The notes: generated by a model from the sequence alone, not told the origin. Positions 43,089 through 56,247 are shown, counted from the stretch's first letter. The stretch is 64,000 bases of DNA from Zygnema cylindricum (GCA_037447655.1 JBBHKE010001501.1:323115-387114); one strand, 5' to 3'. Translations and numbers: made by a program.

Positions 43089-46000
43089 CTGCAATTCGCG
43101 TTTATAAGCCTTGCGTTGTTCAAATGTGGCCACTTCTCCAGAAAATTCTGGGGCGATGTCGAGCATCTCCAAGTTCTCCCCCTCTATATGTCCTCTGTCA
43201 AAGCCTCCCACCAACTCGCTGCCTAAATCACTTCCGGTCTCACTAGGCTTAGGGGATGGAGGCCCCCCACCTTCCAACAGGTGGATCTGTCTACTGGTCC
43301 AAAGCGCGAGACTGCGCAAAATTGCATTGAGGCACCTGATGGCTCCTATCTTCAAAATAATGTCTTGAGTTGCAGCCAGAGAACCAGCAGCAGGAGCTGG
43401 AGAGATTGTCATCTTCAGTAAAGCACTGACGAGCCTGTGACAATCAACAACAACTGCAAGCTGTTATAAAGTGAGCTATGCATGTGCCACTCTCACTAAA
43501 CGAAAGCAGACTCCATGAAAACATTGAGATGAACTTAACACCTAATTAGGTTTGCATCTCAAAGGCAAACTCACCAATATACCCTTATGCAGTCAGTACA
43601 GGAAAATGAAAGCCCCAGGGAACATCTAAACAATTCCTCCACAGGATTAAGTGTTCTGCAAAGACCTTACCCTTCAAAGGCGCTGTTGGAGTCCACATCA
43701 CAGTCATAGTTGACATACAAATCAACCCATATCTGTGGGTCAATGCAGATACTCTCCACCAACCGCAGCACAATGAGCTTCTGCTGACGATTAGACTCTT
43801 GCAATTGCTCCAGTGGCTTCAACACTAGGATGGAAAAGAATTCCCCAATCTCAAACTTCAAGCTTGAGCGTAAGACAGATAAAAGTCGAAGAAAAATGGA
43901 GCAGGAAAGTTGAAAGACGGTCATCAGAGGCAATGTACTGTTTTCAACGAGAGACAACAAAAGAGTCGCCCGGATGAGAGCCAAGAACCTGTAAGGGCAG
44001 ATGAAAAACAGGTACCATTTAGCATAATAATTAAGTTGTGCCATAGAGCTGAATTTTGTCCCACTACTCATATGTTATTCCCAAATGCTGGACCAGACAA
44101 GACAACACCGAACACAATAACTAGCCTAAAAAGAGTAAAAATGTCAGGCCCATGATCATAAGCCCATGATTTCATGTACGCATAAAAAAAGTCATAGTGG
44201 ACACTGGAGGCCAGATACATTTCTTTTCCCTTAGTTGTAAATAACTACAAACTAACCAATGTGCAGTTTTTGTTAACAAAAAGGCTTCTAAAATGAGTAT
44301 GGTTCAGATTAAACATGCTGACCAGTGCAGCTATTCTGCAGCAAACCAGGTTTATAACTGTTGTAATGTGAAATAATTACTAAAATACCTGCAGCCAAAA
44401 TAAAATTAAATGAAACCAGGCTAGGAGAAAGCTTTGGTCAAAAACGACAAAGGGAAAAGGGAAATTTTGAAGAACTATGAGCATGCCCCACATGAAAAAA
44501 AGTAGCACTATTGTAGAATAACCAGGATCCAAAAATAAGGCACAACGGCAACCTTTGCGGCATGGAACACACAGTCGAGGAAAAACAGAAAACACAACAA
44601 ATTATGACCAGGACCAATATAAGGACCAAAACAATCGATTTGAAGAGCGTTAGGCTCACCTTTGCGAACGTAAGAAGCCTGTTCCAGCAATTTCCAAGAT
44701 GACGCAAACCAGCTCTAACGCCAGAGTTTTTTCCCGCAATCCTGCGACTTCAATCTCTTTGCCGGAGCCTGGAGATTTCTTGGAGACCGTACATAATTCC
44801 TCCAACAAAGTGTAAGCATCATTGAGAATGGCTACATTCGATCCAGAACCAATATTTTGATCTGCACTGAAAAAACTAGAGCTACTCAAGGAACTTTGAA
44901 ACATCCCTGTATCAGCAACTCTTCGATTCATGTATTTTATATCCTGTGTCTCTCCAAACATGCCAAACAGTGCCTCTGAGCTCGACTCCAGCGAGGAAGT
45001 TAGGCTTCCGTTCACACTTCCCCCTTTCAAAGTCTGCATAGGGAGAACTGCACGGAGGCTCACAGTCATCGACGACAAACTCGAGTCCTGCATTTCCATC
45101 ACCCTTCTCTCCTCCCCCACAACTCCAGATACAAAATCCTGGACCATTGCCCACTCTGACGCAGGCCGTTCGACCAATGTGACAAGGTCAGTGACCACAA
45201 TCGGTTGAAAATGAGCTCGCAGAGAATCTGCCTCCACTCGAGCCATCGTGACCACTAATATCTGTCCCAGAGATGCTTTTGCGTACAACTGATGAAGGGG
45301 AGTCCTGCTTCTTGTAGCGACCCGGAAACAAGCTCTTACCACCATAAGTAAGACATCTCCATGGAGGATAAAGACACTGGAACAGCTTGCTGATAGAAGA
45401 ACCTTGAGGAGGGGGATCTCAAGGAAAGAATTTTCCTCGGCGAGCCCAACACAGTGACACACAGAGTCCAGCACCTTAAACAAAAGACGTCCCTCCCTGA
45501 ATCCATTATTCACGTCACTAACTTCTCCTTGTAAGTGTTGTCGCACTAACAATCTATAGAGGCAATCTAAAGCGGGTTCTGCAATTTGCATACATCCACT
45601 CTTACATGCCGAAATCAACGGTTTCAGTATCATTTCCGTTGACTGCAATGTGAAACCCTTTTGATCTTCATCATACAACACCTTACGAGATGGAGCCGAT
45701 GCTCCTGCCTTAAAATTAGTTTCAACTGTGTTAAAATCGCCCAAAGAATTTTCTCTGAAACTTAGACAAGATTGAGAAGACCCAGAAGAGTCTCCTTTTC
45801 TATCCTCAAATTCTCTATCTGGTTGACAAGAAGAAGTGACAGCGTCCTCTCCTTTCCTAACTTCCGCCTCAGATAAAGCTTCAACAGAATCATTAATCTG
45901 TTGTGTTGTTGTTGTTTTGGACCGAATGAAAATAGTATATTGTCATATAGCAACCCTTCCTCATGTCTATAGAAATCAGAAGTGTCTCTTGTAGATAAAC

Positions 46001-46415
46001 TTTGCGGTGGAGATGTACAGCTGTCAACTTCCGCTACGTCATCGATCTCATCTCTATGGATATCGAGAGAGGGCCGACTATCCCTGAAAGTAAGAGAATT
46101 CTGTCTCCCAAACCCAAGGAAACTCCCAGAGGTGACATTTGTCGACTCTGACTCAGCTGTTGGAGAAGTGGTAAGACCGGGGAGAACCTTTGACGGTAAC
46201 TCAAGAGGCTTCAAATTCAGCTGCTTTGCTTTGCAACTCCCTTCACCTCCAAACCAGTCTATGACTGCTCTACATTCCTCTATAAGCTTCGAATGTTTCC
46301 GATTCGACGCAGTTTTCACAATCTTTTCCAAAGCCGGTAGCATCACTGTTGCCAGTTTTGTCTGCTTCAGGGCCTGAGGGTGAACCTTGCTGCGCTGATG
46401 GCCCTGTGGCCCCAT
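43089..46415 (-). pseudogene. BIG exons 1-3, proximal copy (1-nt deletion in exon 1)
   Basis: Exons 46415-44660, 43988-43671 and 43434-43089. Exon 1 (MGPQGHQRSK...) is one base shorter than the distal copy. A C is lost in the CAACAACAAC(C)ACAACAG tract (about 45908), which throws the frame off and stops it at about 45762. The remainder (EPALDCLYRLLVRQHLQGE, VFQLSCSIFLRLLS, EIGEFFSILVL, NYDCDVDS, FEQRKAYKRELQ) is open in the shifted frame. The splice sites are intact. This copy lies next to the Sec7 exons, so transcripts from its own promoter would not make a full-length protein. Confidence 0.9.
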
Positions 46416-47118
46416 TGCTGTCACATATATTGAGTTAAATCCTTATGATTTTTCAAACCAAAAATGGGTTGAACAAACTGTATGGAAAAAGGTTAAGCAA
46501 AATGCTGACTATCAGATAAAATCTTCTAAAAAAGCCTGTGTGAATAAAGCAAAAAATACTGTAAAAATACTACACGGAAAGATTCCAAAAACTATGAATA
46601 AACAAAAATGTTATAGAAAGTCCATATGGAGAGATTCTGCACACGTGTGAATCTGTTCAAATGTGGATCCGTCTTTGCTTGTCAAAAGGCACAATTGAGC
46701 TTCTTTGGTTCAAATGATTGGTAATGGAGCTACGATTTGCGGACAAGGAAGCTCACTCTAGCAGTCTACCCTTTCTAAACTATTTATCATTGTTCCATTC
46801 TGGGGAATAATAAAACAGAAAAAAAAAATCATGTTTCATATCTCAGGCATATGAAAGGAAAAAGGAGAGGACCATTCATGTCGTAATTCCGTAACCACTG
46901 TTTTTTCTCTAATTTTGCAAAAGAACGTGAAAGCACATGAAAACTTATTAAGTACTGCACTGTAGCTTCCTTGCAAAATCCTCCCAAGAGGAATAACCCA
47001 AGGAAAAGGAAGAAGAAAAGGCAATTCACTTGGCGTCTACAATATAAGTTCGCTGTAACAGAAGCCCTGTATCGATTTTCTCGTTGGGCTCTTTCACCGC
47101 CTCCCGGAATATCTTTCT

Positions 47119-47127
47119 TTAGGGTTT
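47119..47127 (-). promoter_or_regulatory. Telo-box-like motif, proximal BIG leader
   Basis: TTAGGGTTT (minus strand AAACCCTAA), ~700 bp upstream of the proximal ATG. The distal copy retains it at 52171-52179. Telo boxes are common in plant promoters and leaders of growth-related genes. Confidence 0.4.
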
Positions 47128-48117
47128 TCAGAAGGGCTGGCAGAAGTCTCTCTTGGTTTGACGCAAAGGTCTGCGCCGGCCGTTACTGCTTCATGCTCCA
47201 TAGGGCTATCGCCACAACAAACGAGCCCCGTAACTGGCGCTTCCGGGGAGTAATCATAGCAGTCGTACTGAAAAACATACGATTTTTAATAAAAGTACCT
47301 TTGTATGTACGGTCACAGTGATTACTGGCCAGTGAAAGAAGGGCCTATGGCGCCGAAAGTCTGGAAAACACGTTCAGACAAGGACGGAACAACAATCGAC
47401 ATGGAAAAACACGCTCTAGAAAAACGTTGGCGAAATCCAACCCTTCGATTGCTCGTGTTTATTGTTCTGGGTTCCTTCGATAGTTACTTCTCCATTTTTG
47501 ATTTTTCCCAATTCTCCGGAATATCTGGGAAATTTATCAAATCAGAAGGCGAATCAGAAAGTGTACACGACATCATTAGACTTTTCTAAATTTGAATTAA
47601 AGCCGGTGAAGTCAGAATGCCTTGTCGTTTGTGCTGTGAAAAAGGACCAGATATGACCATCGAGGTACCAAGCATTTTAAAGGCACGCAAGAAACCTCGA
47701 AAAAATAATGATATATGCGCACGGAACAAATGCAAAAATAAATAAAATGCGTTGACCTACTTTGAAACTGCTGGCAAAATCTGTTAAGAGCAAAAAATGC
47801 TGCAATGGTAGGTTAATGGCGTTCACTGTTCTCAATTTGAACCAATAGTGTGACCACATAAAATGTACAATGACGACTATAAGACCGAAATAAATGACAG
47901 TGGTATAGTTCATAACAATTTGCATTTACATACCAAAACAAAATCCGGGACCACCTGAAAGTGCGTAAGAGATGCTAAAGAACCCTAAAGAATGTTTGAG
48001 CCGCACGTTGCAAAGGATTCACCATTCCTTTCTACAAGAGGATTCCTAACCATTCAGCAAGCAAAATGTCAAAAAGAAGAGCACTGCTATGAGACACCCA
48101 TCATCACTTAAACAGAC

Positions 48118-51100
48118 CTGCAATTCACGCTTATAAGCCTTGCGTTGTTCAAATGTGGCCACTTCTCCAGAAAATTCTGGGGCGATGTCGAGCATCTCCA
48201 AGTTCCCCCCCTCTATATGTCCTCTGTCAAAGCCTCCCACCAACTCGCTGCCTAAATCACTTCCGGTCTCACTAGGCTTAGGCGATGGAGGGCCCCCACC
48301 TTCCAACAGGTGGATCTGTCTACTGGTCCAAAGCGCGAGACTGCGCAAAATTGCATTGAGGCACCTCATGGCTCCTATCTTCAAAATAATGTCTTGAGTT
48401 GCAGCCAGAGAACCAGCAGCAGGAGCTGGAGAGATTATCATCTTCAGTAAAGCACTGACGAGCCTGTGACAATCAATAACAACTGCAAGCTGTTAAAAAG
48501 TGAGCTATGCATGTGCCACTCTCACTAAGCGAGAGCAGACTCCATGAAAACATTGAGATGAACTTCACACCTAATTAGGTTATGCTTTGCATCTCAAACA
48601 CAAACTCACCAATATACCCTTACGCAGTCAGTACACGAAAATGAAAGGCCCCAGGGAACATCTAAACAATTCCTCCACAGTATTAAGTGCTCTGCAAAGA
48701 CCTTACCCTTCAAAGGCGCTGCTGGAGTCCACATCACAGTCATAGTTGACATACAAATCAACCCATATCTGTGGGTCGATGCAGATACTCTCCACCAACC
48801 GCAGCACAATGAGCTTCTGCTGACGATTAGACTCTTGCAATTGCTCCAGTGGCTTCAGCACTAGGATGGAAAAGAATTCCCCAATCTCAAACTTCAAGCT
48901 CGAGCGTAAGACAGATAAAAGTCGAAGAAAAATGGAGCAGGAAAGTTGAAAGACAGTCATCAGAGGCAATGTACTGTTTTCAACGAGAGACAACAAAAGA
49001 GTCGCCCGAATGAGATCCAAGAACCTGTAAGGGCAGGTGAAAAACAGGTACCATTTGGCATAATAATTAAGTTGTGCCATAGAGCTGTATTTTGTCCCAC
49101 TACTCATGTATTTCCCAAATGCTGGACCAGACAAGACAACACCGAACACAATAACTAGCCTAAAAAGAGTAAAAATGTTAGGCCCATGATCATAAGCCCA
49201 TGATTTCATATACGCATAAAAAAAGTCATAGTGGACACTGGAGGCCCAGATACATTTCTTTTCCCTTAGTTGTCAATTACCAAGAACTAACCAATGTGCA
49301 GTTTTTCTTAAAGAAAAGGCTTCTAAAATGAGTATGGTTCAGACTAAACATGCCAACCAGTGCAGCTATTCTGCAGCAAACCAGGTTTATAACTGTTGTA
49401 ATGTGAAATAATTACTAAAATACCTGCAGCCAAAATGAAATTAAATGAAACCAGGCTAGGAGAAAGCTTTGGTCAAAAACGACAAAGGGAAAAGGGAAGA
49501 TTTGAAAAACTACGAGCATGCCCCACGTGAAAAAAAGTAGCACTACTAACCAGGATCCAGAAATAAGGCACGATGGCAACCTTTGCAAGATGGAACACAC
49601 AGTCGAGGAAAAACAGAAAACACAACAATTTATGACCAGGACCAATATAAGGACCAAAACAATCGATTTGGCAGCGTTAGGCTCACCTTTGCGAACGTAA
49701 GAAGCCTGTTCCAGCAATTTCCAAGATGACGCAAACCAGCTCTAACGCCAGAGTTTTTTCCCGCAATCCTGCGACTTCAATCTCTTTGCCGGAGCCTGGA
49801 GATTTCTTGGAGACCGTACATAATTCCTCCAACAAAGTGTAAGCATCATTGAGAATGGCTACATTCGATCCAGAACCAATATTTTGATCTGCACTGAAAA
49901 AACTAGAGCTACTCAAGGAACTTTGAAACATCCCTGTATCAGCAACTCTTCGATTCATGTATTTTATATCCTGTGTCTCTCCAAACATGCCAAACAGTGC
50001 CTCTGAGCTCGACTCCAGCGAGGAAGTTAGGCTTCCGTTCACACTTCCCCCTTTCAAAGTCTGCATAGGGAGAACTGCACGGAGGCTCACAGTCATCGAC
50101 GACAAACTCGAGTCTTCCATTTCCATCACCCTTCTCTCCTCCCCAACAACTCCAGATACAAAATCCTGGACCATTGCCCACTCTGACGCAGGCCGTTCGA
50201 CCAATGTGACAAGGTCAGTGACCACAATCGGTTGAAAATGAGCTCGCAGAGAATCTGCCTCCACTCGAGCCATCGTGACCACTAATATCTGTCCCAGAGA
50301 TGCTTTTGCGTACAACTGATGAAGGGGAGTCCTGCTTCTTGTAGCGACCCGGAAACAAGCTCTTACCACCATAAGTAAGACATCTCCATGGAGGATAAAG
50401 ACACTGGAACAGCTTGCTGATAGAAGAACCTTGAGGAGGGGGATTTCAAGGAAAGAATTTTCCTCGGCGAGCCCAACACAGTGACACACAGAGTCCAGCA
50501 CCTTAAACAAAAGACGTCCCTCCCTGAATCCATTATTCACGTCACTAACTTCTCCTTGTAAGTGTTGTCGCACTAACAATCTATAGAGGCAATCTAAAGC
50601 GGGTTCTGCAATTTGCATACATCCACTCTTACATGCCGAAATCAACGGTTTCAGTATCATTTCCGTTGACTGCAATGTGAAACCCTTTTGATCTTCATCA
50701 TACAACACCTTACGAGATGGAGCCGATGCTCCTGCCTTAAAATTAGTTTCAACTGTGTTAAAATCGCCCAAAGAATTTTCTCTGAAACTTAGACAAGATT
50801 GAGAAGACCCAGAAGAGTCTCCTTTTCTATCCTCAAATTCTCTATCTGGTTGACAAGAAGAAGTGACAGCGTCCTCTTCTTTCCTAACTTCCGCCTCAGA
50901 TAAAGCTTCAACAGAATCATTAATCTGTTGTGGTTGTTGTTGTTCTGGACCGAATGAAAATGGTATATTGTCATATAGCAACCCTTCCTCATGTCTATAG
51001 AAATCAGAAGTATCTCTTGTAGATAAACTTTGCGGTGGAGATGTACAGCTGTCAACTTCCGCTACGTCATCGATCTCATCTCTATGGATATCGAGAGAGG

Positions 51101-51443
51101 GCCGACTATCCCTGAAAGTAAGAGAATTCTGTCTCCCAAACTCAAGGAAACTCCCAGAGGTAACATTTGTCGACTCTGACTCAGCTGTTGGAGAAGTGGT
51201 AAGACCAGGGAGAGTTTTTGACGGTAATTCAAGAGGTTTCAAATTCAGCTGCTTTGCTTTGCAACTCCCTTCACCTCCAAACCGGTCTATAACTGCTCTA
51301 CATTCCTCTATAAGCTTCGGATGTTTCCGATTTGACGCAGTTTTCACAATCTTTTCCAAAGCTGGTAGCAATACTGCTGCCAGTTTTGTCTGCTTCAAGG
51401 CCTGAGGGTGAACCTTGCTGCGCTGATGGCCCTGTGGCCCCAT
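48118..51443 (-). CDS. BIG-type ARF-GEF N-terminus, exons 1-3 (intact distal copy)
   Basis: Minus-strand exons 51443-49687 (1757 nt), 49024-48707 (318) and 48463-48118 (346), together exactly 807 codons ending in phase 0. Exon 1 starts MGPQGHQRSKVHPQALKQTK. The KIVKTASNRKHPKLIEECRA stretch matches the N-terminal dimerisation (DCB) region. A Ser-rich insert follows, then EPALDCLYRLL. Exon 2 has VFQLSCSIFLRLLSVLRSSL and VNYDCDVDS (HUS region). Exon 3 ends FEQRKAYKRELQ, just before Sec7. No stop or frameshift is present. Joined directly to exon 4 (42557), the frame stays open. Joined to proximal exon 2 it does not, so a productive mRNA must skip the whole proximal unit. Confidence 0.9.
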
Positions 51444-52170
51444 TGCTGTGACATATATTGTCTAAATCCTTTTAATTCTTCAAACCAAAAATGGGTTGAA
51501 CAAACTGTATGGAAAAAAGTTAAGCAAAATGTTGACTGTCAGATAAAATCCACTAAAAAAGCCAGTGAATAAAGCAAAAAATACTGCAAAAATACTACAC
51601 GGAAAGATTCCAAAAACTATGAATAAAACAAAAATGTTATAGGGACGTCCATATGGAGAGATTCTCCACACATGTGTGAATCTGTTCAAATGTGAATCCG
51701 TCTTTGCTTGATAAATATAAAAGGCACAGTTGAGCTTCTTTGGTTCAAATGATTAGAAGTGAACGAAGAGTTAATGGAGCTACGATTTGCTGACAAGGAA
51801 GCTCACTCTAGCAGTCTATCTTTTCTAAACTATTTATCATTGTTCCATCCTGGGGAATAATAAAACAGAAAAGAAAAAAATCCTGTTTCATATCTCAGGC
51901 ATATGTAAGGAAAAAGGAGAGGACCATTCATGTCATAATTCCGTAACAACTATTTTTTCTCTAATTTTGCAAAAGAACGTGAAGCGCATGAAAACTTATG
52001 AAGTACTGTACTGTAGCTTCCTTGCAGATTCCTGTCAAGAGGAACAACAAAAGGAAAAGGAAGAAAAGAAAAGGCAGACTTTTTGGCGTCTACAATATAA
52101 GTTCGCTGTAACAGACGCCCTGTGTCGATTTTCTTGTTAGGCACATTCCCAACCTGCCGCGATATCTTCT

Positions 52171-52179
52171 TTAGGGTTT
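52171..52179 (-). promoter_or_regulatory. Telo-box-like motif, distal BIG leader
   Basis: TTAGGGTTT, ~730 bp upstream of the distal BIG ATG. Same context as 47119-47127. Confidence 0.4.
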
Positions 52180-52946
52180 TCAGAATCCCTGCCAAAGGGG
52201 AAAAAGTCCTGGCAGAAGTCTCGTTTGGTTTGACATAAAGATCTACGTCGGCCGTTAATACTTAATAGGGCTATTGCCATATTAAACGAGCCCCGTAACT
52301 GGCGTGTTTCTGGGGGAGTAATCATAGTAGTCGTACAGTAAAATATACGATTTTGAAGAGAAGTACCTTTGTATGTACGGTCTGAGTGATTACTGGCCAG
52401 TGAAAGAAGGGCCTGTGGCGCTGCAAGTCTGGAAAACACGTTCAGACAAGGACGGAACAACAATCGACATGGAAAAACACGCTCTAGAAAAACGTTGGCG
52501 AAATCCAACCCTTCGATTGCTTCTGATTATCTTTCTGGGTTCCTTCGATGGTGATTTCTCCATTTTTCCCAATTCTCCAGAATTTCTGGGAAAGTTATCA
52601 AATCAGAAGGCGAATCAGAAAATGTACACGACATCATTAGACTCTTAGAAATTTGAATTAAAGCCGGTGAAGTCAGAATGCCTTGTCGTTTTGTATTGTA
52701 AATGTAGGACCAGATATGACCATAAAGATTGCGCTGTCCATCCCTGTTGATCACTCTAGTTCATGTGAGTGTTTATTTTTACCCGAACTTTTTAAACTAC
52801 ACAGTGAACCGTTATTCTAAATGTTTATTTCGCCACTTTCATCAACTTTTCTCCGTGAACACGTGGTTACTGATTAGTGTCCTTTTAGAGACCGCGGATC
52901 TTTCCATCGAAGCCGCCGTTAAATGAACAGCCCAACAAAGGTCACA

Positions 52947-53118
52947 GGGAAATATGTAATACGTGGCGAAAAAAAGTGTTGATGTAAGCGGGAAATATGT
53001 CATACGTGGCGAAAAAAAGTGTTGATGTAAGCGGGAAATATGTAATACGTGGCGAAAAAAAGTGTTGATGGAAGCGGGAAATATGTAATACGTGGCGAGA
53101 AAAAGTGTTGACGTAAGC
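52947..53118. repeat. 43-bp tandem repeat, four copies
   Basis: The unit GGGAAATATGTAATACGTGG... ending GTGTTGATGTAAGC occurs at 52947, 52990, 53033 and 53076 with 0-3 differences per copy. It ends 12 bp before a TIR element. Confidence 0.95.
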
Positions 53119-53130
53119 GATTCACCATGA

Positions 53131-53686
53131 TACACCGTCAATCGCTATTAGAGTATATAACGCCAATTCGGTGCCCTTTTGTCAAAAAAAAAAACCCGAA
53201 ATACAATCCATAATTTTATTTTTTCCATTGTTCTAATTAGGTTTTTTTTTCAATTAGCGTTGATAAGGAAAGTACACTGCGATGGAAATAGTGTGGCACA
53301 CGGACAGGGAATATCCGTACGTAATGGTACTTTTTGAATTACAAAGGCATAAAAAGACACTTAACATTATTGCGCACACATGTGAATGTGCACTGGAAGA
53401 AAGAGACGCAAACTCGTCGACAAAAATCACGTTCTCATATGTTCGTCCGTCGACCGTGTGAACAGCGCAACTGCGTACGAATTGTCAGATTTTGTACGGA
53501 TACACAGATTACTGTAGACATCGAAAGGGCGGGTATTTATTATTCAGGACAACCCAAATCACAGTTAGGGATTAATTAGTATATATATTTTTTTTCAAAA
53601 AAAAAAAAAATCCCGATTAGTGTTAATAACACTATTTTTTTTTTTACGCTATTTATTCCTTTACTCTAATAGCGATTGACGGTGTA
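53131..53686. mobile_element. TIR element, TACACCG family, copy 2 (556 bp)
   Basis: Perfect 25-bp terminal inverted repeats starting TACACCGTCAATCGCTATTA. The subterminal regions have ACGCCAATT / ACGCTATTT motifs. The interior is non-coding apart from an 81-codon frame with no recognisable motif. Confidence 0.75.
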
Positions 53687-53706
53687 GTGTTAAACTGTTG
53701 ATACAC

Positions 53707-54264
53707 TACACCGCCAATTGCTATTAGCGTAGAAGTTTCTTTAGCGTATATGAAAAAATACAGTGGTTTACGCTAATTAATAATTTAAATTTTTTGAAAA
53801 AACCCCATACATTCTAATTGTTCAATGCTAATTTGGGTCTTTGAAAAAAAAAAATGTCGGTCGCAAACATGCTTACACTAATATAGGTATTTGTACAAAA
53901 TCTGACAAATCGCACACGAATCGTACGTTCACACAGTCGAAACGTGGTTGTTTGACGAATATGTGCGAACGTGATATTTGACAAACCGATTTCATCCCCT
54001 TGTTATAGCAAATATTCTCATGCGTCTGCGGTTACTAAAACTCATTAATTATACTTTTTCACTTAAAAAGATACAATTTGTACGGTCTGAACTGACCATA
54101 CACCATATTATTTAAACGACAACATACTTTCGTTTTGTACGGTACTTGGAAAATAACCCTAAATGGCGTACAAAAAAAAATAGAATAAGCTACGCTAATG
54201 GAGAATAAAAAAAAAATGCGGGACGGAATTAGCGTACACTACGCTAATAGCGATTGGCGATGTA
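53707..54264. mobile_element. TIR element, TACACCG family, copy 3 (558 bp)
   Basis: Ends TACACCGCCAATTGCTATTA and its near-complement (two mismatches in 25). It starts 20 bp after copy 2 and is almost the same length, but the interior is different. Short ACGCTAAT/ATTAGCGT motifs recur inside. Confidence 0.75.
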
Positions 54265-55291
54265 CATAGTCATCCAAAACGAGACAAGTCGAAAATAACG
54301 TCATTTGGTGTAATAAATACTAATAGTGTGTTGATGCCAAATTCACTAACTCTAAAAGCGGTGGATGGCGAGACATTGTAAACCTGTTTCAATGCTGGGT
54401 TAAACTAATACGCACAAAAGTATTCAACGTCTAATGGTACTTTAAGCTTTTTGACCTTGTCTTAACATTTCCAAACAATAAATTATATATTCTATCATAG
54501 GTTTCGTAGAAGGTGATTGTAACTTACCAAAGTTTTAAAAAAAGCTTTCTCCTTTAACTAATCATTTTTTTGGAATGAATGTTTACGATTGAAAATTGAG
54601 CAGTATACATATGTTTGCATGTATTTATATGTATATGCATATGTACATCATTTCTAAACGTATTTGTTCTTTATTCATTCCATACATATGTACATACACA
54701 TTATTCATCGTATTATGAACAAACGTACGCTTATATTTTATTGTACACCTCGTCCACATGTAAAGGTACGACAGTTCAAACTTGCTCCACATAAATTGAG
54801 GAGACATTATACTAATAGGTAACTCAAGGTTTCAACTATAAATGGAGAAAGGAGAAACGTTGTCTCGCAACATTACCAATTTGTATCCGTTTTTAGGCGA
54901 AAGACGAAAAAAATGTAACAAATCACGCTTGCAGTATAGCTAAGTTGACGTGAAAGCTTCATAAAATGTGAAAAACAAAGCAAACTTATATCGAAAATCC
55001 GATCACCAACCTATGTATAATAAATAGAAAAAGGTAGATGTTTTGCCCCCCTACTTTAAGAAAAGTTAACAATAAACTCACTCCAAGTCAACTCGATATG
55101 GTTTTTTTTTACCCAAATAAAGCCTGGCTGTTCAAAATTAGATCGATCAGATTTGGAAATCGACCTTAAAATATATAATTCCTATAACTGCACCTATAAA
55201 ACAACTTAGCGGTCAAAACATTTTCCTAACCATACAAAAATCATAAAAGGCATATTATTGTTTTTAAAGTTAAAAGCTAAAGTATTAGTAT
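54265..55291. other. No gene seen
   Basis: AT-rich intergenic sequence without coding or RNA gene signal. Confidence 0.4.
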
Positions 55292-56247
55292 TGTTGAAAG
55301 ATGTATTTTCTCAATTTCTATTTCTGTCAGTCTATACTAGCTTTTCTTAAGTCATATCACTTGTCGTAGTCACTAAAGACCTAACACAACCATAGTTGCA
55401 TTAGGCAAACAAAGAGACACACCAAGGGAGCACGAGGAATATCCCTTTGCAAAAGGTAGGCATTCACACCATGATTTGATGCTAAGTCCTATAGGGTGAC
55501 TGCCATACAGAATAGCCGTCCGTCGTATCCATTAGGTCTTTGATGAAACGTTACCCACATAGGGTACGATTCGTATTTAAAGACGTACTCATAGACCAAT
55601 TCCATCTAACCAATTACGGATAGGAAAAACACATACGCACAAAAAAAACGAAACAACATTTATTTGAACGGACGGAATTAAATGTCGGTTTTGTATCGGA
55701 CGCCTCACAATACAGCCGATGTACCAAAATGAACATTTGGCGGTTTATACAGGCGACAAAATTGGATGACACCTGGCAAGATATCAATATATATCGGATA
55801 TAATGAGGAGAGGAACCATGGCTCCGGATGTAGGAAGAGTCCGTGGGACGGCCATACCGTACCACGACCGTACAATAAGTACAATGACATCTATACCTTA
55901 TTGTATTGTACATTTTTTTCATTAATAAGGTACATCGGTGGTAAAGGGTTCACATGCAATATAGGACTTAGGACTTAACAAGTTTTTGGGGCCCCTCTCT
56001 CTGAGAGTGGTTATGTATAAATCGATCATCTTTGGTCAGCTATAACTTACTGCTCAAGGGAGAAATTTCAAAGATTTATTTTTCGTCGGACTTCGTGAAG
56101 TCGAGCCCTCACAACTGTGAGGTTTGTCAAAAGATTTGTTTGATTGGGTGGCACTTAGTCAGCGAGAAAGTCAAAGGGGAAAATATTATCCTAGATGCTT
56201 TACATAAGCTGCCTATTAGGTGGGCCAATGGAGGCCACAGAATTACA
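55292..56247 (+). repeat. 5' LTR of a gag-only copia derivative
   Basis: From TGTTGAAAGATG to GAATTACA, directly before the gag start. The leader block (ACTTACTGCTCAAGGGAG, CCTAGATGCTTTACATAAGC) matches related LTRs. The antisense tRNA-like module lies at 55459-55545. The start is inferred from length and similarity, so it is less certain than the end. Confidence 0.55.
55459..55545 (-). other. tRNA-like module inside LTR (degenerate)
   Basis: On the minus strand, A-box-like CCTAATGGATACGACGG (reminiscent of tRNA-Arg) and ATCAAATCATGG. Confidence 0.4.

Larger units (their letters stand above)
42752..47664. repeat. Tandem duplication of BIG 5' half, proximal unit
   Basis: About 4.9 kb, matched by 47783-52723 from the TTAAGAG(T/C)AAAAAATGCTGC end to the CCAGATATGACCAT end. 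It includes promoter/leader, exons 1-3 and introns. A 118-bp non-homologous spacer (47665-47782) separates the units. Confidence 0.92.
47783..52723. repeat. Tandem duplication of BIG 5' half, distal unit
   Basis: Partner of 42752-47664, ~4.9 kb in the same orientation. Introns and leader differ at a few per cent by eye, but most of exon 1 is almost identical. Confidence 0.92.

Noticed and set aside
51950-52195. 81-codon minus-strand frame (MAGILKTLKK...) upstream of the distal BIG ATG
   Set aside because: The duplicate at 46836-47130 does not preserve the frame, so it is more likely leader sequence.
52947-53118. CRISPR-like array
   Set aside because: The units are contiguous tandem repeats with no unique spacers, and the genome is eukaryotic.
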